Assembly (NCBI RefSeq): GCF_035989885.1
Contig: NZ_CP108519.1
Span: forward strand, 26,158 to 90,157
Direction: 5' to 3'
Origin: Streptomyces sp. NBC_01232
GTDB lineage: Bacteria; Actinomycetota; Actinomycetes; Streptomycetales; Streptomycetaceae
DNA length: 64,000 nt
The notes beneath the pieces are model-generated. The model was given only the letters and a program-made list of their open reading frames with translations, did not search any database and was not told the origin of the DNA. Position numbers and translations under genes: made by a program. Each line of letters begins with the position of its first letter. Position 1 is the first letter of the stretch. Below, in pieces: positions 15,828 to 24,529 of this stretch.

Positions 15828-18227
15828 TCAGCCGAACGGTGCCACCCACAGTTGGGTGGTGCTGTCGCGGGGGGTGGCAAGGACGGTGGCAAGGATGGTG
15901 TTGTCGCAGGAGAACGCCACCGCGGAGACTGTGCCGGTTTGTCCGGTGAGGGGGTCGCCGACGGGCTGGCCGGTGACCGGATCCCACAGCCGAACCGTGC
16001 CGTCGGCACCCGCGGAGGCGAGAAGACGACCGTCGGAGGAGAACGCCACTGCGGAGGCTGGTCCGGTGTGTCCGGTGAGGGGGTCGCCAACGGGCTGGCG
16101 GGTTACCGGGTCCCACAGCCGAACCCTGCCGTCCCTGCTGGCGGAGGCGAGGAGGCAGCCGTCGGGGGAGAACGCCACCGCGGAGACTGTGCCGGTGTGT
16201 CCGGTGAGGGGGTCGCCGACGGGCTGGCCGCTGACCGGGTCCCACAGCCGAACCGTGCCGTCGGCACCCGCGGAGGCGAGAAGGCCACCGTCGGGGGAGA
16301 ACGCCACTGCGGAGACTGGTCCGGTGTGTCCGGTGAGGGGGTCGCCGACGGGCTGGCCGCTGACCGGGTCCCACAGCCGAACCGTGCCGTCGGCACCCGC
16401 GGAGGCGAGAAGGCGGCCGTCGGGGGAGAACGCCACTGCGGAGACTGGTCCGGTGTGTTCGGTGAGGGGGGCGCCGACGGGCCAGCGGGTTACCGGGTCC
16501 CACAGCAGAACCCTGCCGTCCCTGCTGGCGGAGGCGAGGAGGCGGCCGTCGGGGGAGAACGCCACTGCGGAGACTGGTCCGGTGTGTCCGGTGAGGGGGG
16601 CGCCGACGGGCCAGCGGGTTACCGGGTCCCACAGCAGAACCCTGCCGTCGTCGTGCGCAGAGGCAAGGATGGTGCCGTCGGGAGAGAAGGACACCGCGAT
16701 GGCCCGGCTGCCCGCCTTGAGACCGGGCAGCATCACCGGATGCCCCTGTCGTACGGCGTGCAGCACGGCCCGTTCCGCGAGGCAAGCGTCCGATGGTAGT
16801 GGCTGCCGGACTTCCTGCTCGTACAGCCTTACCGTGCCGGTAGTACCGGCGGTGACGAGGAGGCGGCCGTCAGGCGAGAACGCCACCGTATTGACCAGCT
16901 TGAGGTGGTCGGGGAGGGGGTCGCCGACGGGCAAGCCGGTGACCGGGTCCCACAGCCGGACGAGGCCGACCCTGCCAACCCTGCCTTCCCCGCCGGCCGT
17001 GACGAGGAGGCGGCCGTTGGGGGAGAACGCCACTGCGGAGAGTGCGTCGGTGTGTTCGGTGAGGGGTTTGCCGACGGTACGGCGGGTGATCGGGTCCCAC
17101 AGCCGAACCGTGCCGTCGGCACCCGCGGAGGCGAGAAGGCGGCCGTCGGGGGAGAACGCCACCGCGCGGGCCCTGCTGGTGTGTCCGGTGAGGGGTTTGC
17201 CGACGGTACGGCGGGTGACCGGGTCCCACAGCCGAACCGTGCCGTCGGCACCCGCGGAGGCGAGAAGGCGGCCGTCGGGGGAGAACGCCACTGCGGAGAC
17301 TGTGCCGGTGTGTCCGGTGAGGGGTTCGCCGACGGGTCGGCGGGTGACCGGGTCCCACAGCCGAACCGTGCCGTCGGCACCCGCGGAGGCGAGAAGGCGG
17401 CCGTCGGGGGAGAACGCCACTGCGGAGACTGTGCTGGTGTGTTCGGTGAGGGGTTCGCCGACGGGTCGGCGGGTGACCGGGTCCCACAGCCGAACCGTGC
17501 CGTCGGCACCCGCGGAGGCGAGAAGGCGGCCGTCGGGAGAGAACGCCACCGCGCGGGCCCTGCTGGTGTGTCCGGTGAGGGGTTCGCCGACGGGTCGGCG
17601 GGTGACCGGGTCCCACAGCCGAACCGTGCCGTCGGCACCCGCGGAGGCGAGAAGGCGGCCGTCGGGAGAGAACGCCACCGCGAGGACCGCCATGCCGTGG
17701 GCGAAGGACGACTGGTACCTGACATGTGGCCCAACTTCCCGCGAGTCCAAGGCGGGTACGGCCAGCTCCAGCTCCCTGCCAGTCGACTCGGGCACGGAAG
17801 GAGCCAGCGACACATTACTCTCCACGGTCTGGACGCCGGAACCAGGCGATGACGGTGCTGCGACTTTCCGACGGCGTGCCTGCTTCGCCGTGGCGATGGC
17901 CATCCAACGTTCGTACCACTCGTCCAACTTGGGATCCGCGTACGCCGGCGGATCGCACTCCCTGCCGTACTTGTCCCACGACAAAAGAGTCCGGACAAGC
18001 CACATCAGCCTGTCCTGACCCAGATAGCCGCCACTGAAAGCGGCGCTCTGCGTAGCGGGCGGCAAGGACACCTTCTCGTCGGCGAACAGCTTCTTGGCAC
18101 GGGCCTCGATCGTCCGTAACGACGGATTGCCCCGCTGCACCTTCAGCCGCGTCAGGCACTGCGCCTGCTCCTGCAACAGCTCCTCGTACGTGCCCGCGCC
18201 GCCTGCCGCCCCGCGCTGCTCCGCCAT
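15828..18227 (-). CDS. HTH-like / 14-blade WD40 repeat protein
   Basis: The 799-residue protein has an N-terminal helical domain (1-120, with YEELLQEQAQCLTRLK and a WYERWMAI end) like the degenerate HTH domain that precedes WD40, NTPase or protease domains in actinobacterial signalling proteins. After a linker come 14 WD repeats, recognisable as VAFSPDGRLLASAGADGTVR with LWDP, which should fold as two seven-bladed propellers. Blades 6 and 7 are longer and most diverged, and mark the boundary. WD40 propellers are protein-binding scaffolds or sensors. The gene is divergent from a tiny membrane protein. ATG 18227 follows GGGGCGGGG and starts the conserved part. Confidence 0.88.
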   Translation of the reverse strand: MAEQRGAAGGAGTYEELLQEQAQCLTRLKVQRGNPSLRTIEARAKKLFADEKVSLPPATQSAAFSGGYLGQDRLMWLVRTLLSWDKYGRECDPPAYADPKLDEWYERWMAIATAKQARRRKVAAPSSPGSGVQTVESNVSLAPSVPESTGRELELAVPALDSREVGPHVRYQSSFAHGMAVLAVAFSPDGRLLASAGADGTVRLWDPVTRRPVGEPLTGHTSRARAVAFSPDGRLLASAGADGTVRLWDPVTRRPVGEPLTEHTSTVSAVAFSPDGRLLASAGADGTVRLWDPVTRRPVGEPLTGHTGTVSAVAFSPDGRLLASAGADGTVRLWDPVTRRTVGKPLTGHTSRARAVAFSPDGRLLASAGADGTVRLWDPITRRTVGKPLTEHTDALSAVAFSPNGRLLVTAGGEGRVGRVGLVRLWDPVTGLPVGDPLPDHLKLVNTVAFSPDGRLLVTAGTTGTVRLYEQEVRQPLPSDACLAERAVLHAVRQGHPVMLPGLKAGSRAIAVSFSPDGTILASAHDDGRVLLWDPVTRWPVGAPLTGHTGPVSAVAFSPDGRLLASASRDGRVLLWDPVTRWPVGAPLTEHTGPVSAVAFSPDGRLLASAGADGTVRLWDPVSGQPVGDPLTGHTGPVSAVAFSPDGGLLASAGADGTVRLWDPVSGQPVGDPLTGHTGTVSAVAFSPDGCLLASASRDGRVRLWDPVTRQPVGDPLTGHTGPASAVAFSSDGRLLASAGADGTVRLWDPVTGQPVGDPLTGQTGTVSAVAFSCDNTILATVLATPRDSTTQLWVAPFG
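15880..17690. repeat. Tandem about 129-bp WD40-coding repeats
   Basis: The WD blades are encoded by repeats of about 129 bp that are nearly identical at DNA level; long runs coding for the DGTVRLWDP region recur with few changes. Such uniformity suggests recent duplication or gene conversion and makes copy number prone to change. Confidence 0.8.
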
Positions 18228-18280
18228 CCCCGCCCCCACTGCTCTGTGGGAAGCCACGCTAGAGCCCCAGCGCGGCACAA

Positions 18281-18408
18281 CACCGAACTTCACCGAACTT
18301 CCCGGAACAACCCCGAACGGCGATGAGCGAGCGCAATGCGTTCGGTCGCACACGGCCGCTGTACGGCGATGCCATCCAGCTGATCAGAATTCTCCGGGGT
18401 TGTTCGAT
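18281..18408. promoter_or_regulatory. Divergent promoter region with repeats
   Basis: A tandem pair of CACCGAACTT fills 18281-18300. A GAACAACCCCG motif follows near 18305 and reappears inverted as CGGGGTTGTTC near 18398. The region separates the WD40 gene from the divergent small membrane protein gene, so these are candidate operators. Confidence 0.45.
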
Positions 18409-18446
18409 ATGCCCAGGTCACAGCCCTGGAGTCGCACATTCGAGAC

Positions 18447-18674
18447 ATGACCACGGATCAGAACTCGCAGCCCACCACCGGATCACCCGACGAGGCTGCC
18501 GCCCAGCCGTTCCTGTCCCTGCACACCACCGTCGTACTGCTCACCGCCCTCGTGATCGGCCTCGTTATGGGCGGGCTCACCTTCCTCACCGGCACCTCCG
18601 CAGCGGCCGCCCTCATCGTGGGACTGACCGGCACCGGTGTCAGCACACCCGTCCTGCGCAGCCTCATCCGTTAA
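18447..18674 (+). CDS. Small two-span membrane protein
   Basis: The 75-residue protein has a polar N terminus and two hydrophobic helices, SLHTTVVLLTALVIGLVMGG and a Thr/Ala-rich AAALIVGLTGTGVSTPVL. It is divergent from the HTH/WD40 gene across a repeat-rich gap. Tiny membrane proteins also face two other HTH-fused genes in this window (27875-28075 and 38295-38468), so it may be the membrane partner of the WD40 protein. No family is recognised. Confidence 0.6.
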   Translation: MTTDQNSQPTTGSPDEAAAQPFLSLHTTVVLLTALVIGLVMGGLTFLTGTSAAAALIVGLTGTGVSTPVLRSLIR

Positions 18675-18808
18675 AGGTCGGATGTCGTCGCCTCCGCCGT
18701 CGCGGCCATGCTCACCGACCACGACCCCGCCGTGGTTACCTCCACGTGGACCGGGGCCCGTGCTCCGCCGCCCCGCACCCCAGAGCTGGCCGCCCACCAG
18801 CACAACCA

Positions 18809-18852
18809 GGCCCCCCCGGGGCCGCCCTCATCGAAGGGCGGCCCCGGGGGCC
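18809..18852 (+). terminator. GC-rich hairpin terminator
   Basis: A long stem pairs the GGGGCCGCCC side ending at 18827 with GGGCGGCCCC from 18836, followed by TTCTTGCGTTT. This is the form of an intrinsic terminator for transcription running rightwards from the small membrane protein gene. Confidence 0.7.
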
Positions 18853-19075
18853 TTCTTGCGTTTCTGGAGCACTTCAGCCCGACCGGCCTCACCTCTGGTC
18901 AAAGGCCCACATGGGGGAGCAGCAGTGCTGTGACGGACGGCAACCCCGCGAATTTCCTGCACTTCGCGAGAGACGTCGTGGGCTCCTTTAGATGCGGCAC
19001 CGCCCCGGATCCACGCGGTCGGGCTGCACTGCCGGGAACACCCGGCAGCAGGACCTCACGAAAGGGACCACGTAC

Positions 19076-19204
19076 GTGAACACTCACCCCGGAGGAGGCG
19101 CCGGCCCGCGCCTGTCCGTGCTGCTCGTGGTGGCGGCCGCCGCCGTTGCAGCCGCGCAGAGCGAGGCGTGGGCGACCTGGGGGGGGTCCTTCATTACGCC
19201 GTAA
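19076..19204 (+). CDS. Possible 42-residue hydrophobic peptide
   Basis: A GTG at 19076 with AAGGGA upstream opens a frame for a short peptide with one hydrophobic helix (LSVLLVVAAAAVAAAQ) that ends inside the first parS-like palindrome. Composition is compatible with a signal peptide or membrane anchor. It could be a chance frame; the ribosome site and hydrophobic pattern are the only support. Confidence 0.3.
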   Translation: MNTHPGGGAGPRLSVLLVVAAAAVAAAQSEAWATWGGSFITP

Positions 19205-19206
19205 TG
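19192..19206. other. parS-like palindrome, copy 1
   Basis: The 15-bp palindrome CATTACGCCGTAATG lies about 30 bp beyond the parB stop. It is the same site as copies 2 and 3, read on the other strand. Confidence 0.75.
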
Positions 19207-19235
19207 AAGGACCCCCCCAGGTGGTGCGGAGACGG

Positions 19236-20339
19236 CTATGCCAACAGCTCGGCCAGCTGCTGTCGATATTCGGGGCTTGTGCTGGCCCGCAGTTCTTCGG
19301 CGAAAACCTCTGGGCCGCCGACCAGTTCGATGTAGCGGGCGATCGCCCGGTCTCGCTGATTGTGTTGGGTCAGCTTGCTGAACGCGATGTCCATGGCGGC
19401 GGCGCCATCGGCCCACGGCATCTTTACAGGCGCTGGCATGGGTACTGGGCCACGGGCAGCCGGCACGCCGTCCGTGCCGGGGCCTGTATCGATGGCCTTG
19501 GGGTCGGCGGTCTTCATTACGGCGTAATGGGACCGGTCGGGCTCGCCAGCTGCGGGGAACTCCGGCTCATCCTCTGCGGCGCTCGGCGTGGGCTCCGGGC
19601 GTGTGGGGGCCGGTACTCGCTTCTTGGCTGCCGCCTTCTGTTCCTTGAGGAGTTCGAGGTGTGCGGCTTGCTCCTCCGGCTTCTTGTTTCCGACCCTGCG
19701 GAGAAGTTCTGCGGGCTCTTCGCCGGCTACCAGCTTGCTCTGGAGCTCGGGGGTCAGCCCGAGGAGGGCCAGACGTTGCGAGACCCAGCCTTGTGAGCGG
19801 TGGAGTCGGGCTGCCAGCGCTTCTTGAGTGCCAGCGCTCTGCAGGAGTTGCTGAAGTACGCGGGCTTCGTCGAGAGGCTCGAGGTCCTGGCGGTGGATGT
19901 TCGCGACAAGTGAGGATTCGAGGATCTCATCGGCGGTGTTGCCAAGGTCTTCGTCAAGCATGACCTTGATGTCGCTCAGGTCGGCCTCACGTGCTGCTGC
20001 CAGGCGGGAGTTGCCGTCGATGACGACGTACTCGGCGCCTTCGTCCAGATCCTCGGCCCGGTCCGGGTTGGCTTCGAGGTAGGAGAAGCGCGACATGATC
20101 GTGATCGCTTGCTTCTGGCCGTGGTCACGAAGGCTGGCTGCGAGGTCGCGAAGGTCCCCGAGCGTCGTGCGGGGGTTGGCCGGGTTCAGGCTGATAAGAC
20201 TCACCGGGAGTTTGACCGGAGGGAGCGCGCCTTCGGTCGGCGCGCTGGTGGCCGCGTCGATGGCCTGGCGCCGGGCGCTGACGTTCTGCGTCTGCGTGAA
20301 CGAAGCGCCCTTACCCAGTCGTGATGCCTTGCTGCTCAT
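19236..20339 (-). CDS. parB: Partition protein ParB
   Basis: The 367-residue centromere-binding protein has the ParB/Srx N-terminal domain (PVSLISLNPANPRTT, then VIDGNSRLAAA) where family members bind CTP, and a central helix-turn-helix (TQEALAARLHRSQGWVSQRL). A Lys/Pro/Glu-rich linker and a small C-terminal helical dimerisation-like end follow. In this linker the DNA itself contains the second parS-like palindrome. The ATG at 20339 starts the conserved part and overlaps the parA stop by 4 bp, so the pair forms one operon. ParB loads at parS and stimulates ParA to segregate the replicon. Confidence 0.92.
   Translation of the reverse strand: MSSKASRLGKGASFTQTQNVSARRQAIDAATSAPTEGALPPVKLPVSLISLNPANPRTTLGDLRDLAASLRDHGQKQAITIMSRFSYLEANPDRAEDLDEGAEYVVIDGNSRLAAAREADLSDIKVMLDEDLGNTADEILESSLVANIHRQDLEPLDEARVLQQLLQSAGTQEALAARLHRSQGWVSQRLALLGLTPELQSKLVAGEEPAELLRRVGNKKPEEQAAHLELLKEQKAAAKKRVPAPTRPEPTPSAAEDEPEFPAAGEPDRSHYAVMKTADPKAIDTGPGTDGVPAARGPVPMPAPVKMPWADGAAAMDIAFSKLTQHNQRDRAIARYIELVGGPEVFAEELRASTSPEYRQQLAELLA
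19515..19529. other. parS-like palindrome, copy 2, inside parB
   Basis: CATTACGGCGTAATG lies within the parB coding sequence and encodes part of its linker. It is identical to copy 3 and to the reverse complement of copy 1. Confidence 0.75.
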
Positions 20340-21577
20340 GCGATCTCCCGTGCGAGCGCGCGCAGGGCGACGGCCTGCGTGCACTGAGGTGCGTAGGCGA
20401 GCAGAGGCTGCTTCACGCGCACTGCTTCCTTCTGTTCTTTCAGGTCGCCGATGAGTCCGACGACGCGTGGGTTCCTTATGGCCATCCAGCTCTCCAGCGA
20501 GGAGGTGGCGATGTATCCGCGGCGGGCGTCGTAGTGGTTGACCACGATGCCCAGGTAGTCCAGTTCGAGGTGCATGTCCGAGCGCAGGTCGTCGATCTGG
20601 CTGGTCAGCAGGCCGTAAGCGTCCGCGGAGCTGTCTTCTGCTTGGACCACTACGAGGATGCCGGAGTTGCCAGGTGCCTCGGAGTCGCGGCGGCGGCCGT
20701 AGTAGGCGGCCGCGTCCATGCTGAGCCCGAGGCTTGGGGGGCAGTCGATGAGGATGACGTCGTAGTCCGACTCGACGGGGGACAGGGCTCGTTCGAGTGC
20801 GGCCTCCCGGGCGCGTACGCCGGAGAGCTTCACGTCGAGGAGGAACGCGTCCGTGCAGGAGGGCAGCAGGTGCAGCCGGTCACCGAAGCGTTCGTCGGCG
20901 ACAGTGACGATGAGGTCCTTGAGCTTTCCATGTGAGTCCCCGCCCATGTGCTTGGTGAGGCTGTCGCCGTCCAGGGGCAGAAGGTCATGTCCCAGCTGCT
21001 TGGTGAGGTGTCCCTGGGGGTCGAAGTCGACCAAGAGGACACGAAGGCCGAGTCCGGGGAGGTCCTCCAACTCCAAGGGGGTGGCATCCGGGTCCGCCTC
21101 GGCGAGGGCATGCGCGAAGTGCTTGGACACCCCGACGGGGTGCAGGGTGTCGGGGTCCTCTGCCATCGCCTCGGCGGCACCGGCGGCCACCGCGGTCTTG
21201 CCCACACCTCCCTTCTGGTTGCAGACGACGATGCGTCGTACGACCGAGGGGCGCTGCACGCCTGGGGCTGGGTGCGTCTCCAGCCACAAAGACACCGACT
21301 GCGCAAGTCCCTGGATGAGGGAAACGCCCCGATGGGTGCAATCGGCTCGGAATGCATCCCACTGGCCCTCCGGCAGCCATGTCGAGAAAGACTTGGCGCC
21401 AGCGGTGTCGACGGGGGAGAGGTTGGACCCGAGGCCGCGCCAGGCGGTGACCCCCTCTTCCACCGCGTGCTGGATGTCGATGCGGAGCTGAGCGGTGCGG
21501 ACCTTCAGCTGTTGCTGCAGAGAAGGGGGCAGCTTGGAGACGACTTTCTCCCGATCCCCCGATGGCGTCGATGACAT
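20336..21577 (-). CDS. parA: Partition ATPase ParA
   Basis: The 413-residue Walker-type partition ATPase carries a deviant Walker A, KGGVGKT, at about residues 122-128, the Walker A-prime VLLVDFDPQGH, and Walker B VILIDCPPSLGL. The first about 110 residues are an extension with helical, possibly DNA-binding character, as in longer plasmid (type Ia) ParA proteins that also autoregulate. It is the first gene of the parAB operon. A parS-like palindrome stands about 65 bp upstream of its start, where it could serve both as centromere and operator. Confidence 0.93.
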   Translation of the reverse strand: MSSTPSGDREKVVSKLPPSLQQQLKVRTAQLRIDIQHAVEEGVTAWRGLGSNLSPVDTAGAKSFSTWLPEGQWDAFRADCTHRGVSLIQGLAQSVSLWLETHPAPGVQRPSVVRRIVVCNQKGGVGKTAVAAGAAEAMAEDPDTLHPVGVSKHFAHALAEADPDATPLELEDLPGLGLRVLLVDFDPQGHLTKQLGHDLLPLDGDSLTKHMGGDSHGKLKDLIVTVADERFGDRLHLLPSCTDAFLLDVKLSGVRAREAALERALSPVESDYDVILIDCPPSLGLSMDAAAYYGRRRDSEAPGNSGILVVVQAEDSSADAYGLLTSQIDDLRSDMHLELDYLGIVVNHYDARRGYIATSSLESWMAIRNPRVVGLIGDLKEQKEAVRVKQPLLAYAPQCTQAVALRALAREIA

Positions 21578-21642
21578 GATGACACCTTACTAACATTCAA
21601 GATCAATTTCATGCATGGCGCGTTACCTTGGATGGCCAGTCT

Positions 21643-21657
21643 CATTACGGCGTAATG
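21643..21657. other. parS-like palindrome, copy 3, upstream of parA
   Basis: CATTACGGCGTAATG lies between the parA start and the gene-free region upstream. With copies 1 and 2 it brackets the par operon. Confidence 0.75.
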
Positions 21658-22201
21658 GAGCCGTGCTCGGGATGCGGAGACAGAACCGCACAAACCGACA
21701 GCGACCGCACCGCGATCCGCACGCCGACAGAGCTGCAGCCGACCACCAGCGGTAGGCGCCCCGCCAGATCGAGGCGCACGGGAGTGTGTACCCCCACGCG
21801 GTGATGGCTGACCGGAATTTGGCCGTAAAACCGAACCGCTAAGAAAGCCCAATATTGCGCCGCATGATAGGCGCACGTCTCGACCGCGCCGACCGCGCCG
21901 ACATGCTGCGGGCGCTGCTCTGGGTGAGCGAAGTCCGCATAGCCGGCGACCTCGCTGCCGCGCGACGCGGATCCCCTGGACGTCTACGGAGAGGCTCGGG
22001 GCGGCTTCGCCAAGGTCGGGGTGGATACCTACGACCGTGCGCACGATTCGGATGAGGCTTTGGGGTTCGAGGGGTGGCCGTTGACCGTCGTGAAGAGATG
22101 GGCGGTGTCGTCGCGGGCGGTGGCGCGGTGGGGAGCCGTCACGAGCTGATACCCGTGCTGCGCGAGACGGCACTACCCCGGCACACCGAACTCTTCACCC
22201 C
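21658..22201. other. Intergenic, no gene seen
   Basis: This stretch upstream of parA contains no reading frame with protein-like composition. Part of it (about 21820-21860) is relatively AT-rich. It probably holds the parAB promoter on the parA side and untranslated sequence of the acetyltransferase operon on the other. Confidence 0.4.
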
Positions 22202-22759
22202 TCACACCTCGGGCTGCAGCGGCTTGATCATGGATCGGTACACCGGCGCGCCGTCCCATGGCTGAGTGACGCCCACCAGTTCGTAGCCCAGGCGCTCGTA
22301 CCAGGCGGCGGCCGGCGCTTCGGGGCGGACGGTGAGGGTGACCCGCTCTGCGGTGACTCCGTTCAGCAGGGCGGCGTGCAGAGCCCGGCCGACGCCAAGG
22401 CCGCGACGGTCCGCGAGTACGGCGAGTTCCATCACGACGAAGGTGCGGCGGCCGTCCTCGCGGGTGAACTCCTCGGGCAGGGCGGTGTTCAGGAATCCGG
22501 ACCACCATCCGGTGGTGGATGCGAGGGGGAGGCCGTAGGCGAACCCGGTGAGCTCGCCGCCGTCGCGGGCCAGGACCAGGCGGAAGCCGGGCGTCTTGTG
22601 CTCGCGCTGGTAGCGCTCCAGGAACTCGGCGACGTCACGAGGTCCCTCGTTGTACGGGGGCTCTGCGAACACGGCTTCATAGACCGGGGCGAGGTCGTCC
22701 AGCTCCCGCCCGGCGGAGACGGTGTCGGTGACGGTGGTGTATTCCACGGGACTCCTCAT
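22202..22759 (-). CDS. GNAT family N-acetyltransferase
   Basis: The 185-residue protein has the GNAT fold: an N-terminal PPYNEGPRDVAEFLERY region, central strands with FRLVLARDGGELTGFAYGL, the acetyl-CoA loop region ELAVLADRRGLGVGRALH (an R/Q-X-X-G-X-G/A variant), and the typical AWYERLGYELVG near the end. It would transfer an acetyl group from acetyl-CoA to an amine of unknown identity. ATG 22759 overlaps the stop of the TPR regulator, so the two genes are one operon and probably act together. Confidence 0.85.
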   Translation of the reverse strand: MRSPVEYTTVTDTVSAGRELDDLAPVYEAVFAEPPYNEGPRDVAEFLERYQREHKTPGFRLVLARDGGELTGFAYGLPLASTTGWWSGFLNTALPEEFTREDGRRTFVVMELAVLADRRGLGVGRALHAALLNGVTAERVTLTVRPEAPAAAWYERLGYELVGVTQPWDGAPVYRSMIKPLQPEV

Positions 22760-24039
22760 CGGGTGGGGCGGACACGGTCCAGCTCGCGGCGGGCCACGGC
22801 CAACGATTCCCGCGCCCGCCCCGATGACACTTCGGTGAGCAGGGACTCGCCCTGCTCGATGTGGTGCGCCGCCTCGTCGGCGTCTCCCGACCGGGCGAGC
22901 GCCCCGGCGAGTCCGGCCCGCTGCAAGGCCTCGTTGCGGGCGTAAGCGGTCTCCTGCCGTTCCAGGGAGCGGCGCAGCCACGACACGGCGGCGCGGTGAT
23001 GCCCGGCGGCCGTGAACAGTTCGGCCTGTGCCGAGGCGAGTTCGGCGGGACCGTGGAACAGTGTCCAGTCCGGTGCCGACCGTGACCCGCGGTCCTTCTC
23101 GTACAGGCGGGCCGCGTTCGCCAGCGTGGCGCGGGCCGACGCCGAGTCGCCGAGCATGGCCAGCGCCCGTGCTTCCCGGGTGGCGAGGATCGACAGCAGC
23201 GACGGCGGCGCCCACGGCGCGGCGAGCTCGGCGGCCCGTCGGGCGTGGTCCAGCGCGGGCCGGGGCTGTTTCTCCCGCAGCTCCAGCAGCGCCATGGACG
23301 CGAGCACCAGGACGCCGAGGGAGTCGTCACGCAGTTCGGCCGCCGTCTCGCGGGCCTGGGTCCAGTACGTCCGGGCGCGCGCGTGGTCGCCTGCGTCGAA
23401 GGCGAGCCATCCGACGTGTTCGGCGGTCTCGCCGGAGATGAGCCGCAGCTGACGGCTGATCGTCTCGGGGTAGGACCCAGTATCGATCAGGCGCCGTACA
23501 CGGGACAGGTGGGCGGCGGCGAGCGGGCCGACCGTGGCGCCGCCGAACCGATCGTCCAGCCCGTACAGGGAGGCGAGGCCCCGGCGCAGGTCGGTCACGG
23601 TGTCCGTGCCGATCCGGGGCGCGTCGTACGCAGTGGCAGGTGCCGCTCCTATCCCGGTCGCGCCGAGGGCGATGCCGCCCGCGGCGGCCAGGATGGTGCG
23701 GCGGTCCTGCATCAAATCGGTCCTCTCGCGGAGTTCGGGGATCGGGTCCAGTACCGCCACGGGGGCCGTGACAGCGTTGCGGCGGTGCTCCGGAACCCGG
23801 AAGCCGGCCTGTTCCAGCGGCACGCCGAGCATCGCTTCTAAGACGCGCTGACGGCCCGGTTGCGGGCACGGCGGCTCCGGCGCTCGCCACCGGCGGATCT
23901 GCCGGTCGGTGACGTCCTCGCGTTCACCGATGCGGGCCGCGACGGCCGCGTACACGCGGATGAACTGCTTGGGACTGCGCCACCCGAAACCGTCGACGAG
24001 GTCCGCGAACGCCCTTGGCTCCTCCGCCGGTTCGGACAT
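22756..24039 (-). CDS. HTH/TPR transcriptional regulator
   Basis: The 427-residue protein has an N-terminal DNA-binding-like region (about 1-65: GWRSPKQFIRVYAAVAARIG, TDRQIRRWR), a hydrophobic RRTILAAAGGIALGATG segment near residue 105, then about 300 residues of helical repeats with TPR character (HVGWLAFDAGDHARARTYW, LASMALLELREKQPRPALDH). This architecture is common in Streptomyces regulators. It is divergent from the small-protein/methyltransferase operon and a perfect 18-bp inverted repeat lies in the gap, a likely operator. GAGGGGGC precedes ATG 24039. Confidence 0.82.
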   Translation of the reverse strand: MSEPAEEPRAFADLVDGFGWRSPKQFIRVYAAVAARIGEREDVTDRQIRRWRAPEPPCPQPGRQRVLEAMLGVPLEQAGFRVPEHRRNAVTAPVAVLDPIPELRERTDLMQDRRTILAAAGGIALGATGIGAAPATAYDAPRIGTDTVTDLRRGLASLYGLDDRFGGATVGPLAAAHLSRVRRLIDTGSYPETISRQLRLISGETAEHVGWLAFDAGDHARARTYWTQARETAAELRDDSLGVLVLASMALLELREKQPRPALDHARRAAELAAPWAPPSLLSILATREARALAMLGDSASARATLANAARLYEKDRGSRSAPDWTLFHGPAELASAQAELFTAAGHHRAAVSWLRRSLERQETAYARNEALQRAGLAGALARSGDADEAAHHIEQGESLLTEVSSGRARESLAVARRELDRVRPTR

Positions 24040-24095
24040 GGCGCCCCCTCGCGTTCCGTGGTGTGAGCTCTCCTCGCACGGTAGAGCCACCCGGC

Positions 24096-24143
24096 CCGGA
24101 CTTTCAGGCGGACCGGGGCAGAAAAGTCCGCCTGAAAGTCCGG
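24096..24143. promoter_or_regulatory. Perfect 18-bp inverted repeat in divergent promoter
   Basis: The arms 24096-24113 and 24126-24143 are exact inverted copies (CCGGACTTTCAGGCGGAC and its complement) around a 12-base spacer. The repeat lies 57 bp before the TPR regulator and about 120 bp before the divergent operon. It is a strong operator candidate. Confidence 0.65.
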
Positions 24144-24265
24144 CACAGCCCACTCCCCGCCTTGCCTGTCACCGGTTGACTACCCACAGCACATCCCCCG
24201 GGGGTGCGTCCTGGCCTAGCAGCGGGGCGCCCTCCCCCCTACGCCGATAGGCAGGAGGCACGGAC

Positions 24266-24529
24266 GTGATCAGGAACGACACGAACGTGTGGGTGCGGGA
24301 GGACGACGACCACCACCTGTTGGGGCGGGAGGTCATCCACCCCGCAACGGAGCGCACCGGCACCGTCGGCACCGTGTTCATCCGCACCTCCAAGGTCACC
24401 GGCAAGACGGTCGACCGGATCGCGCACATGCGCCCCATGGACGGCTCGGGACGGGAGTGGACGGCCGACCCCCGCGAGCTGAAACCCCTGCGCCTGTTCG
24501 CCCCGGACGTGGCCGCGGGTGTCCGGTGA
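24266..24529 (+). CDS. Small conserved-looking soluble protein
   Basis: The 87-residue product contains a compact beta-like domain: NVWVREDDDHHLLGREVIHP, then GTVGTVFIRTSK and AHMRP. It begins at a GTG and ends in a GTGA overlap with the next gene. No catalytic motif is seen. It is the first gene of an operon opposite the TPR regulator. A KOW/SH3-like small fold is possible. Confidence 0.65.
   Translation: MIRNDTNVWVREDDDHHLLGREVIHPATERTGTVGTVFIRTSKVTGKTVDRIAHMRPMDGSGREWTADPRELKPLRLFAPDVAAGVR

Noticed and set aside
15880..17690. Regular repeats that could suggest a CRISPR array
   Set aside because: The period of about 129 bp and continuous coding of WD40 blades exclude CRISPR.
15283..18018. 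A 911-codon plus-strand frame opposite the WD40 gene
   Set aside because: It is the periodic antisense reading of the WD40 repeats and mirrors their 129-bp period.
21855..22055. A 66-codon frame upstream of parA
   Set aside because: The Arg-rich, low-complexity content and lack of RBS suggest a chance frame.
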